8,857 nucleotides of DNA from an uncultured Selenomonadales bacterium (GTDB taxonomy: Bacteria > Bacillota > Negativicutes > Selenomonadales > Selenomonadaceae). The DNA lies in contig CAMVAG010000085.1 in assembly GCA_947165405.1 (NCBI GenBank), forward strand, positions 1 through 8,857. Direction: 5' to 3'. The notes under the pieces are model-generated. The model was given only the letters and a program-made list of their open reading frames with translations. It made no database searches and had not been told where the DNA came from. The number at the start of each line of letters is the position of its first letter. The stretch's first letter is position 1. The position numbers and the translations under genes are program-made. Below are positions 1-5,652 of this stretch, in pieces.

Positions 1-1097
1 TCACGCTCAATCATTATGAGATGCCTTTCGAGCTTGTCAAAAAATATCGCGGCTATTACAATCGCAAAGTTATTGACTTATTCGTTAAGTACGCTACGAC
101 TTGTTTTGAACGTTTCAAGGACAAAGTCAAGTATTGGCTCACGTTCAACGAAATCAATATGACGATTATGGCTCCGATTGTCGGCAACCTCTACAGCGTC
201 GGCGTCATTCAAGATGAGGATTTGAATCGAACCGCGCCTTGCAAATTCGGCGAACTTAAAGACGTTCCGCAGCAGAGGATTGAGGCTCTGCATAATCAAT
301 TCGTCGCCTCCGCCAAAGCCGTCATTGCCGCTCACAAAATCAATCCCGAATTTAAAATCGGCAACATGATTTGCCACGTCACGCGCTATCCCTTGACGCC
401 GAATCCCAAAGACATGTTGGAAACTCAACGCACGGATAATTTGTGCAACGACCTCTGCGGCGATGTTCAAGTTCGCGGTGCTTATCCCTACTACGCGAAA
501 AAATTTTATCAAGACATGGGAATCGATACCGCCTTCATGGAAAACGAGGACGATAAAAAAATTCTTCGCGAGGGAAAAGTTGACTTCTACACCTTCAGCT
601 ACTACATGTCAAGTTGCGTCACTGCCGATGAAAATGCCGAAAAAATTAATGACAGCATGCTCGGCGGCGCGAAGAATCCTTACCTCAAGGCGAGCGACTG
701 GGGATGGCAGATTGATCCCGACGGCTTGCGTTGGACTTTGAATAAACTTGCCTCACGTTATCCCGATACGCCGATTATGGTTGTCGAAAACGGATTAGGT
801 GCCTTCGATAAAGTTGAGGCTGACGGCGCGATTCACGACGATTATCGAATCAGCTACTTCCGCGAACACATTCGGGCTATGGGCGAGGCTGTCAACGACG
901 GCGTGCCGCTTATCGGCTACACGACTTGGGGTTGTATCGATTGCGTGAGCGCGGGCACCGGGCAATACGCCAAACGCTACGGCTTTATCTACGTCAATCG
1001 TCACGACGACGGCACCGGCGATTTTTCCCGCAGTCGAAAAGATTCTTTCTTCTGGTATAAAAAAGTTATCGCAAGCAACGGCGAAGATTTAGGGTAA
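1..1097 (+). CDS. 6-phospho-beta-glucosidase, glycoside hydrolase family 1 (5'-truncated by window edge)
   Basis: The reading frame is open from the first complete codon (position 3) and reads TLNHYEMP before the first internal Met, so the gene begins upstream of the window. About 364 residues are visible; GH1 phospho-glucosidases are usually about 470-480, so roughly 110 N-terminal residues are missing. The acid/base motif TFNEIN is present (Glu codon 150-152), as is the nucleophile motif VVENGLG (Glu codon 786-788). The C-terminal KRYGFIYV loop is typical of enzymes that bind a 6-phosphate, with its Lys and Tyr present. The expected role is cytoplasmic hydrolysis of cellobiose- or salicin-type 6-phosphates delivered by a PTS; the PTS partner is not visible. 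In the phosphate loop the sequence is SAGTGQ, where well-studied members have SASTG, so the usual phosphate-contact Ser is Gly. Family assignment is very secure; exact substrate is inferred. Confidence 0.95.
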   Translation, partial: TLNHYEMPFELVKKYRGYYNRKVIDLFVKYATTCFERFKDKVKYWLTFNEINMTIMAPIVGNLYSVGVIQDEDLNRTAPCKFGELKDVPQQRIEALHNQFVASAKAVIAAHKINPEFKIGNMICHVTRYPLTPNPKDMLETQRTDNLCNDLCGDVQVRGAYPYYAKKFYQDMGIDTAFMENEDDKKILREGKVDFYTFSYYMSSCVTADENAEKINDSMLGGAKNPYLKASDWGWQIDPDGLRWTLNKLASRYPDTPIMVVENGLGAFDKVEADGAIHDDYRISYFREHIRAMGEAVNDGVPLIGYTTWGCIDCVSAGTGQYAKRYGFIYVNRHDDGTGDFSRSRKDSFFWYKKVIASNGEDLG

Positions 1098-1132
1098 ATC
1101 ACCGAAACCACACTCTCATAGACACTTCCCTT

Positions 1133-1162
1133 GCCTCGATTTAAGTCGGGGCTTTTTTTTTT
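1133..1162 (+). terminator. Rho-independent terminator of the GH1 gene
   Basis: A 7-bp stem (GCCTCGA with TCGGGGC, one G-T wobble) closes a 6-base loop at 1140-1145 and is followed by ten T at 1153-1162. It begins 36 bases after the GH1 stop, so transcription of the glucosidase probably ends here and terD has its own promoter. Confidence 0.9.
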
Positions 1163-1280
1163 GCGCTCGTTCTTCCATGTTCCTCACTCCTTCAGTCAAC
1201 CTTTTCCAAAAAAATTTTTTTCAGACTAAATCTACGTTGAGAAAAAAATCTCCGCTTGCAGTTCGCCTTCCCACGACTTG

Positions 1281-1342
1281 AAAAGTTTATAAAAAGTTTA
1301 AGTCTTATTAAAAACGGCGTAAAAGTATCGTGTCAACATTGC
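1281..1342 (+). promoter_or_regulatory. Promoter-like box upstream of terD with 11-bp-period direct repeat; shared with the RTX gene
   Basis: AAAAGTTTA occurs at 1281-1289 and again at 1292-1300, a direct repeat with 11-bp period. A plausible core promoter overlaps the second repeat: TTTAAG at 1297-1302, a 17-base spacer, then TAAAAG at 1320-1325. Both hexamers are weak, which fits activator dependence. The whole 62 bp aligns without gaps to 4967-4906 on the minus strand, upstream of the RTX gene, with 45 identities by hand count. The box end (1325) lies 53 nt before the terD start. Seen: the repeats and the match. Inferred: that it is a regulated promoter and which regulator binds it. Confidence 0.6.
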
Positions 1343-1378
1343 TTTTAAATGTATCAACAAAAAATTGGAGGAATAAAA

Positions 1379-1957
1379 ATGGCAATCAGTTTGAAAAAGG
1401 GACAGAAAGTTGACCTTACGAAGTCAAATCCCGGCTTGAGCAAAATTTTAATCGGTTTGGGCTGGGATACGAACAAATATGACGGCGGATCTGACTTTGA
1501 CCTTGACAGCTCGGTCTTTTTGCTCGGTGCCGATTCAAAAGTTACCGACGGCGGCGATTTTATCTTCTTTAACAACCTCAAACACGCTTCCGGCAGCGTC
1601 GAACATCTCGGCGACAACTTGACGGGCGCGGGCGACGGCGATGACGAAGAAATTAAAATCGACTTGAGCAAAGTTCCTGCAAATATCGAGAAAATCGCTT
1701 TCACTGTTACAATTTACGAGGCTGACGAGCGCAAACAAAATTTCGGACAGGTTGAGAACGCTTTTATCCGCGTTTTCGACGAGCAGAACAATAAAGAACT
1801 TATCCGCTACGACTTGGACGAAGATTTTTCGATTGAAACAGCCGTTATCGTCGGTGAACTCTATCGCAACAAAGGCGAATGGAAATTTAACGCAATCGGC
1901 TCCGGCTTTGAAGGCGGTTTAGCGGCGCTCGGCAATCATTTCGGCATTTCGATATAA
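1379..1957 (+). CDS. terD: TerD-family calcium-binding stress protein
   Basis: A 192-residue protein, exactly the usual TerD length. It carries the family's hallmarks: GLGWD (26-30), the acidic FDLDSSVFLL segment (40-49), FFNN (63-66), the Ca-binding acidic loop GDGDDEE (85-91), NFGQVENAFIR (121-131) and the C-terminal IGSGFEGGLAAL (173-184). TerD domains bind calcium and occur in tellurite-resistance and general stress proteins; the biochemical role is still unclear. The start at 1379 is chosen because GGAGG (1367-1371) lies 7 bases upstream; an in-frame ATG at 1349 has no ribosome site and would add ten residues absent from the family. The protein has no signal peptide, so it is likely cytoplasmic. 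No terA/B/C/Z neighbours are in the window, so a stand-alone stress role like the Bacillus YceD group is as likely as tellurite resistance. The upstream box is shared with the RTX gene at 3793-4866. Confidence 0.93.
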   Translation: MAISLKKGQKVDLTKSNPGLSKILIGLGWDTNKYDGGSDFDLDSSVFLLGADSKVTDGGDFIFFNNLKHASGSVEHLGDNLTGAGDGDDEEIKIDLSKVPANIEKIAFTVTIYEADERKQNFGQVENAFIRVFDEQNNKELIRYDLDEDFSIETAVIVGELYRNKGEWKFNAIGSGFEGGLAALGNHFGISI

Positions 1958-1968
1958 CATCAAATCCC

Positions 1969-2022
1969 TTAACATAAAAGTTGGCGAGGTAGAGCTCTTC
2001 CGCTTCGCCAATGTGACTTTTT
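1969..2022 (+). promoter_or_regulatory. Imperfect 31-bp dyad between terD and the phoU-like gene (possible weak terminator or leader hairpin)
   Basis: Arms TTGGCGA (1981-1987) and TCGCCAA (2005-2011) are perfect complements, and the dyad continues inward through GG/CC to a palindromic AGAGCTCT centre (1991-1998), with a 3-base bulge. Five bases after the hairpin comes CTTTTTC (2017-2023), a weak T tract. A TTAACA hexamer sits at 1969-1974. It could attenuate read-through from terD into the phosphate genes, or be a leader structure. I found no convincing -35/-10 pair for the phosphate genes here. Confidence 0.4.
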
Positions 2023-2038
2023 CAGGCATATGCAAGTT

Positions 2039-2058
2039 TGAGCAAAGGAGTATGCTCA
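2039..2058 (+). promoter_or_regulatory. Hairpin presenting the ribosome binding site of the phoU-like gene
   Basis: TGAGCA (2039-2044) and TGCTCA (2053-2058) form a perfect 6-bp stem whose 8-base loop holds AGGAG (2046-2050). The first base of the chosen start codon (2058) closes the stem. AGGAG is 1 base from the ATG at 2052 but 7 bases from the ATG at 2058, which decides the start in favour of 2058. Confidence 0.45.
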
Positions 2059-2714
2059 TGTTTAATTTTTCTCGCAAAGATACCGAATATTTCGAGCTAT
2101 TTATCAAAAACGCCGAGTATTTTCATCTCGGAGCGGTTATGCTCGACGAAATCATCAAAGACCCGAATAAATCACTTGACCGCGTCGAAGAAATTCTAAA
2201 ATTGGAAGCCGCGTCCGACGAAGTCAATGAAAAAATAATTTCTAAGCTGAATTTGAGTTTCATAACGCCCATTGACCGCGAAGACATCTATTCAATCGCC
2301 GGAGAACTTGCGACCGGCGTCGATATGCTGAATGCCGCGCTTCAAAGGATAATTATGTATCACGCAGGGCACGCAACCGAAAAATCCAGAGATTTAACCG
2401 CGCTTCTCGTCGAAACTACTCGCGAATTGGTCAACGCCTTCAAACTTATGACGGACATCAAGAAAAATCAGCTCGAAATGACGAACTCGGTGCATAAAAT
2501 CGCAAGTTACGAGGAAAAAGGCGATGAACTTTACCGCGAAGATATGAGTTTGCTTTTTGATGACACAGCGACGGCGGTAAAGACGCAATTAGCAGGCGAT
2601 GCGATAATTCATTTGATAAAATGGAAAGATATAGTCGCGGACATTGAGCAAACGCTCGACCATTGCAAAAAAATCAGCGATATGATTCTTGGCGTGGTGA
2701 TGAAGTATGCTTGA
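2058..2714 (+). CDS. DUF47 / PhoU-like phosphate transport regulator (Pit accessory protein)
   Basis: A 218-residue, all-helical protein of the DUF47 (PhoU_div, TIGR00153) family. It starts MFNFSRKDTEYFELF and has FITPIDREDIY at 68-78, a family landmark. Two PhoU-type acidic ExxxD clusters are visible, around E50-D54 (LEAASDE) and E152-D156 (YEEKGDELYRE), where PhoU-like proteins bind metal. There is no membrane segment. The gene's last 8 bases overlap the start of the downstream PiT permease, so the two are translationally coupled; DUF47-pit pairs are common and the DUF47 protein is thought to modulate the permease. The start at 2058 follows AGGAG by 7 bases; a longer frame from 2013 is open but has no ribosome site. 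It may be co-transcribed with terD, because no separate promoter is evident. Confidence 0.93.
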   Translation: MFNFSRKDTEYFELFIKNAEYFHLGAVMLDEIIKDPNKSLDRVEEILKLEAASDEVNEKIISKLNLSFITPIDREDIYSIAGELATGVDMLNAALQRIIMYHAGHATEKSRDLTALLVETTRELVNAFKLMTDIKKNQLEMTNSVHKIASYEEKGDELYREDMSLLFDDTATAVKTQLAGDAIIHLIKWKDIVADIEQTLDHCKKISDMILGVVMKYA

Positions 2715-3705
2715 GCTGCAGTATTTGATTTTTACCGTAATAATTTTGGCGTTGGTGTTCGATTTCATCAACGGCTTTCACGATACGGCAAATGCAATCG
2801 CAACATCGGTCAGCACGCGAGCTTTGCAACCGAATCACGCAATAATGATGGCAGCAGTCCTAAATTTTCTGGGAGCAATGGTCTCAACGGGAGTAGCGAA
2901 GACAATCGGCGGAGATATTGTCAGTTCGGCGAGCATAGTCGACGAAAAAGTAATAATCGCGGCACTTTTCGGGGCAATCGTCTGGAATTTGCTTACATGG
3001 TACTTTGGAATTCCTTCGAGTTCGTCGCACGCGCTGGTTGGCGGATTAATCGGCGCAGTTTTAATATCAGTGGGCACGAGCGGGTTGAATTGGAACGGAA
3101 TCGGCAAAATAGTCGTCTCGTTGATAGCGTCACCGGTCATCGCAATCGTTACGGGCATAATCATCATGAATATTTTGTTCCGATTTTTTGGGAATTTAAG
3201 TCCGCACACGGTCAACGATAAATTTCGCAAGATGCAAGTGATTTCAGCGGCGACAATGGCATTTTCACACGGCTCAAACGACGCGCAAAAGTCAATGGGC
3301 ATAATCACTTTGGCATTATTCAGCGGCGGATTCATTTCAGAGTTTGAAGTGCCGATGTACGTAAAAATTTTGTGCGCGTTGGCAATGGCAATCGGAACGG
3401 CGACGGGCGGTTGGCGAATAATCAAGACAATCGGCGGGAAAATCTTTAAATTGGAGCCGATAAGCGGCTTTGCGGCAGATTTAAATTCCTCCTGCGTAGT
3501 GTTCGGCGCGACGCTGTTACATTTGCCGGTTTCGACGACGCATGTAGTGTCCGGCTCGATAATGGGCGTGGGAACAGCCAAAAGAGTAAACGCAGTGCAT
3601 TGGGGAGTAGCGCAACAGATGGTAAAAGCGTGGGTAATGACGATACCGATAACGGCGGCAATGGGAGCAAGTGCATTTGCGATAGTGAACAAGCTTTTTC
3701 TCTGA
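2707..3705 (+). CDS. pit: PiT-family inorganic phosphate permease
   Basis: A 332-residue integral membrane protein, the short bacterial PiT length, lacking the large central loop of longer members. Both copies of the PiT repeat signature are present: GFHDTANAIATSVST at 23-37 and FSHGSNDAQKSMG at 186-198. Each is followed by a Ser-rich re-entrant segment, IPSSSSHALVGGL (102-114) and PVSTTHVVSGSIMG (274-287). Hydrophobic segments span most of the rest. PiT carriers import phosphate (or metal-phosphate) with protons or sodium at low affinity. The start ATG lies inside the end of the phoU-like gene (8-base overlap) with only a weak upstream ribosome site, consistent with coupling. The gene ends 88 bases before the convergent RTX gene and shares a bidirectional terminator with it. 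The ion coupled and the substrate affinity cannot be read from the sequence. Confidence 0.96.
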   Translation: MLELQYLIFTVIILALVFDFINGFHDTANAIATSVSTRALQPNHAIMMAAVLNFLGAMVSTGVAKTIGGDIVSSASIVDEKVIIAALFGAIVWNLLTWYFGIPSSSSHALVGGLIGAVLISVGTSGLNWNGIGKIVVSLIASPVIAIVTGIIIMNILFRFFGNLSPHTVNDKFRKMQVISAATMAFSHGSNDAQKSMGIITLALFSGGFISEFEVPMYVKILCALAMAIGTATGGWRIIKTIGGKIFKLEPISGFAADLNSSCVVFGATLLHLPVSTTHVVSGSIMGVGTAKRVNAVHWGVAQQMVKAWVMTIPITAAMGASAFAIVNKLFL

Positions 3706-3732
3706 CATATATAAATTTTACCTCCTATCAAT

Positions 3733-3772
3733 AAAAAAAACGGCAGGCTTGATTGCCCGCCGTAATTTTTTT
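3733..3772. terminator. Bidirectional terminator between pit and the convergent RTX gene
   Basis: CGGCAGGC (3741-3748) and GCCCGCCG (3755-3762) enclose a 6-base loop. Eight A precede the stem (3733-3740) and seven T follow it (3766-3772), so a T tract is present on either strand. The single imperfect pair is A-C read on the plus strand but G-U on the minus strand, so the hairpin should be stronger for the RTX gene. Confidence 0.88.
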
Positions 3773-3792
3773 ACATGGTAGTCGGGGAAGGT

Positions 3793-4866
3793 TTATTTTT
3801 TAACTAAATTGGAATCTTTGATTCGATAAATGTCGCCGTTGACGTTGAAAGTTGAAGTGTCGAAGTTTTTAAGGGTGATAGCGTCGTTAGTCGAGCCGAC
3901 TTTGAAAGAAATTTCGCCTTTTGAGCGATTATAGGAAGCGGAAAAAGCTCCTGTGATTTTCAACATGTCATCATCTTCAAAACCGAAGATAATATCCTTG
4001 CCGTCGCCCTTTGCATAAACAAAAACATTGTCGTCGTCGCCGCCCCAGAGCGAATCATTTCCCTTGCCGCCAATCAAGGTGTCGTTACCGTCACCGCCGA
4101 AAAGCGAATCATTGCCCTTACCGCCGTAAAGGGTATCATTTTTCGAGCCGCCGCTGATTATATTGGCAGAGGAATTGCCCGTAATTTTGATTGCCTTAGT
4201 TCTTTTTGAGGCGTCGGCAGTTTTTACGCCAGATTGAAGAGTAACGGCAGCTTTAGAGGAATTTGTCAGCGTTAAAGTTTTTGATTTGCTACCGGTTGAA
4301 GTTTCAGTGGCTTTTCCTCCGATAATTGATGAAAAATTTTTGCCGGAAGAATCAATCAAGCTCAACGACTTGCCTTTAGCGTTTTTGACGGTGAGCGAGC
4401 CGGTTCCGACAGTTAAAACAACATCGGAGCCGCTAATTTTTGCTTTAGAAATTTTTCCGCCGGAAATTTTGATTTTATCGCCGCTTTGATAGTCGGTTAT
4501 AATGTCGTTGCCGCCGTTTTTCGAGTAAATGAAAACATCATTTCCCTTGCCGCCGGTCAAAGTGTCGTTAGCTCTGCCGCCGTCAATCCAATCTCTGCCG
4601 GAGCCGCCGATAATTTTGTTTGCGAGCCTGTTGCCTTCGATTTCGAGGTTATGAGTAACGGCGGAAGCGTCAATCGTGACCAAAGCGCGTCCGAAGTCTT
4701 CAGCCTCAAACTCATCATCTCTGTAGCCGCTCAAAATTTTAACTTTCTTGCCGGCGTTGGTGATTTTAACGTATCTGCGATTAATTCGGTCGTCGTCGTG
4801 GTCGTCATAGTCGTCACGGTCGTCGTCATCAAAATCATAGCGGTCGTCGTCATCGTAGTCTTTCAT
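3793..4866 (-). CDS. RTX (hemolysin-type calcium-binding repeat) protein with Asp-rich N-terminus
   Basis: A 357-residue acidic protein. Residues 3-27 are 17 Asp among Tyr, Arg, Phe and His, arranged as three degenerate units each ending DDDR or DDDDR. An RTX-like block at about 83-134 includes GGRANDTLT and GGKGNDVFI. A second block at about 234-304 has consecutive nonapeptides GGSKNDTLY, GGKGNDSLF, GGDGNDTLI and GGKGNDSLW. Each block ends in a similar VF(I/V)Y...DII...F/Y...D-K/L-KI cap, suggesting internal duplication; a Ser/Thr/Lys-rich linker lies between. RTX repeats bind calcium as parallel beta-rolls, and such proteins usually leave the cell by type I secretion with no N-terminal signal; none is seen. 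ATG at 4866 has AGGAG 10 bases upstream (4881-4877). A GTG at 4875 is in frame but only 1 base from AGGAG, so it is rejected. No catalytic domain is recognised; an adhesin, matrix or S-layer-associated role is possible. Confidence 0.88.
   Translation of the reverse strand: MKDYDDDDRYDFDDDDRDDYDDHDDDRINRRYVKITNAGKKVKILSGYRDDEFEAEDFGRALVTIDASAVTHNLEIEGNRLANKIIGGSGRDWIDGGRANDTLTGGKGNDVFIYSKNGGNDIITDYQSGDKIKISGGKISKAKISGSDVVLTVGTGSLTVKNAKGKSLSLIDSSGKNFSSIIGGKATETSTGSKSKTLTLTNSSKAAVTLQSGVKTADASKRTKAIKITGNSSANIISGGSKNDTLYGGKGNDSLFGGDGNDTLIGGKGNDSLWGGDDDNVFVYAKGDGKDIIFGFEDDDMLKITGAFSASYNRSKGEISFKVGSTNDAITLKNFDTSTFNVNGDIYRIKDSNLVKK
4786..4860 (-). repeat. Low-complexity GAC/GAT tract encoding the Asp-rich N-terminus
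   Basis: The coding strand is a run of Asp codons interrupted by Tyr, Arg, Phe and His codons; on the plus strand it appears as repeated GTCGTC/GTCATC. The near-repetitive DNA could expand or contract by slippage, in whole codons without loss of frame. Confidence 0.7.
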
Positions 4867-4905
4867 AACAATCACGCTCCTAATCGAAAAGATTTTTTAC
4901 CGCAT

Positions 4906-4967
4906 GAAATGTTCGCACAAGTTTTTTACGATGATTTCAACAGAAGTTAAACTTTTCATAAATTTTT
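4906..4967 (-). promoter_or_regulatory. Promoter-like box upstream of the RTX gene, second copy of the terD box
   Basis: Read on the minus strand, AAAAATTTA (4967-4959) and AAAAGTTTA (4956-4948) form a direct repeat with 11-bp period. TTTAAC (4951-4946) and TAAAAA (4928-4923) are separated by 17 bases in the same register as the terD copy. The box begins inside the stop codon of the response-regulator gene and its -10-like end is 56 nt from the RTX start, against 53 nt for terD. This suggests the RTX gene has its own promoter instead of relying only on read-through from the kinase-regulator pair. Confidence 0.6.
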
Positions 4968-5652
4968 ATGGCTTGAATTTATAACCGACGCCCCAAACCG
5001 TGATTAAATGTTTAGGTTTGGCAGGATCAAGTTCGACGGCTTCGCGCAAGCGGTTAATGTGCACCGGAACGGTCGCAGTATTGCCGAAAGAGTTCATTCC
5101 CCAAATCCTGTCGTACAAAGTTTCCCTGCTGAAGACGATATTGGCGTTAGTCATGAGAAATTCCAGCAACTGAAATTCTTTGTTGGGCAAAACGATTTCT
5201 TTTTCGTTTACAAAGACTCTGTGGGTATCTGATTCCAAAGTTATGTTGCCGAGCATAATTTTATTTGTGTCTGCAGTTCCTTTCAAGCGTTCGTATTGCG
5301 CAAGTTGAGATTTAACCCTTGCAACGAGCACACTTGGCGAAAAAGGTTTCTCAATATAATCATCTGCCCCGAAGCCCAAGCCTTTTATCTTGTCAATATC
5401 CGATTTTCTTGCGGTCAACATCATTATCGGAATATCAATCTTGTCACGAATGTTTTTGCAAACCTCGAAGCCGTCCATGCCGGGCAACATGACATCTAAA
5501 ATTATCAAATCGAAGTTGCCGCGCAAAGCTTTAGTCATTCCGTCGACTCCGTTTTCGGAAATTTCAACTTCACAGCCGCCAATTTCGAGATAATCCTTTT
5601 CGATGGCGGCAATGTCGGAATCATCTTCGATTACCAAAATTTTTTTGCTCAT
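4966..5652 (-). CDS. OmpR/PhoB-family response regulator
   Basis: A 228-residue two-domain regulator of normal family length. The receiver domain (about 1-118) has the acidic pocket D10/D11, phospho-acceptor D53 in LIILDVMLPGMDG, the switch Thr T80 and the conserved Lys K102 in DDYIEKPF. The winged-helix DNA-binding domain (about 130-228) contains the usual NKEFQLLEFL and the C-terminal VWGVGYKF wing motif. It is therefore a phosphorylation-controlled transcription factor, cognate to the kinase whose gene it overlaps by ATGA (5649-5652). AAGGAG lies 8 bases before the start. Regulators of this family usually bind direct repeats of about 10-11 bp; such a repeat begins at this gene's own stop codon, upstream of the RTX gene, and another precedes terD. 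That those are its targets is inference. The specific orthologue is not determinable here. Confidence 0.96.
   Translation of the reverse strand: MSKKILVIEDDSDIAAIEKDYLEIGGCEVEISENGVDGMTKALRGNFDLIILDVMLPGMDGFEVCKNIRDKIDIPIMMLTARKSDIDKIKGLGFGADDYIEKPFSPSVLVARVKSQLAQYERLKGTADTNKIMLGNITLESDTHRVFVNEKEIVLPNKEFQLLEFLMTNANIVFSRETLYDRIWGMNSFGNTATVPVHINRLREAVELDPAKPKHLITVWGVGYKFKP

Noticed and set aside
1207..1250. A/T-run palindromes (AAAAAAATTTTTTT and GAGA-A6-TCTC) between the GH1 gene and terD
   Set aside because: Low-complexity runs with no stem of mixed sequence; no function can be supported.
1349..1378. Upstream in-frame start for terD adding ten residues
   Set aside because: No ribosome site precedes it, while GGAGG is ideally placed for 1379, and the family begins at MAISLKKG.
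2835..3731. 298-codon open frame antisense to pit
   Set aside because: It lies exactly opposite a strong PiT gene, shows no family motif and no ribosome site, and is explained by codon bias of the permease.
4867..4875. GTG start for the RTX protein at 4875
   Set aside because: Only one base separates it from AGGAG; the ATG at 4866 has a workable 10-base spacing.
4486..4950. 154-codon plus-strand frame opposite the RTX gene, rich in Val
   Set aside because: It is the complement of the repetitive Asp codon tract; there is no ribosome site or recognisable domain.
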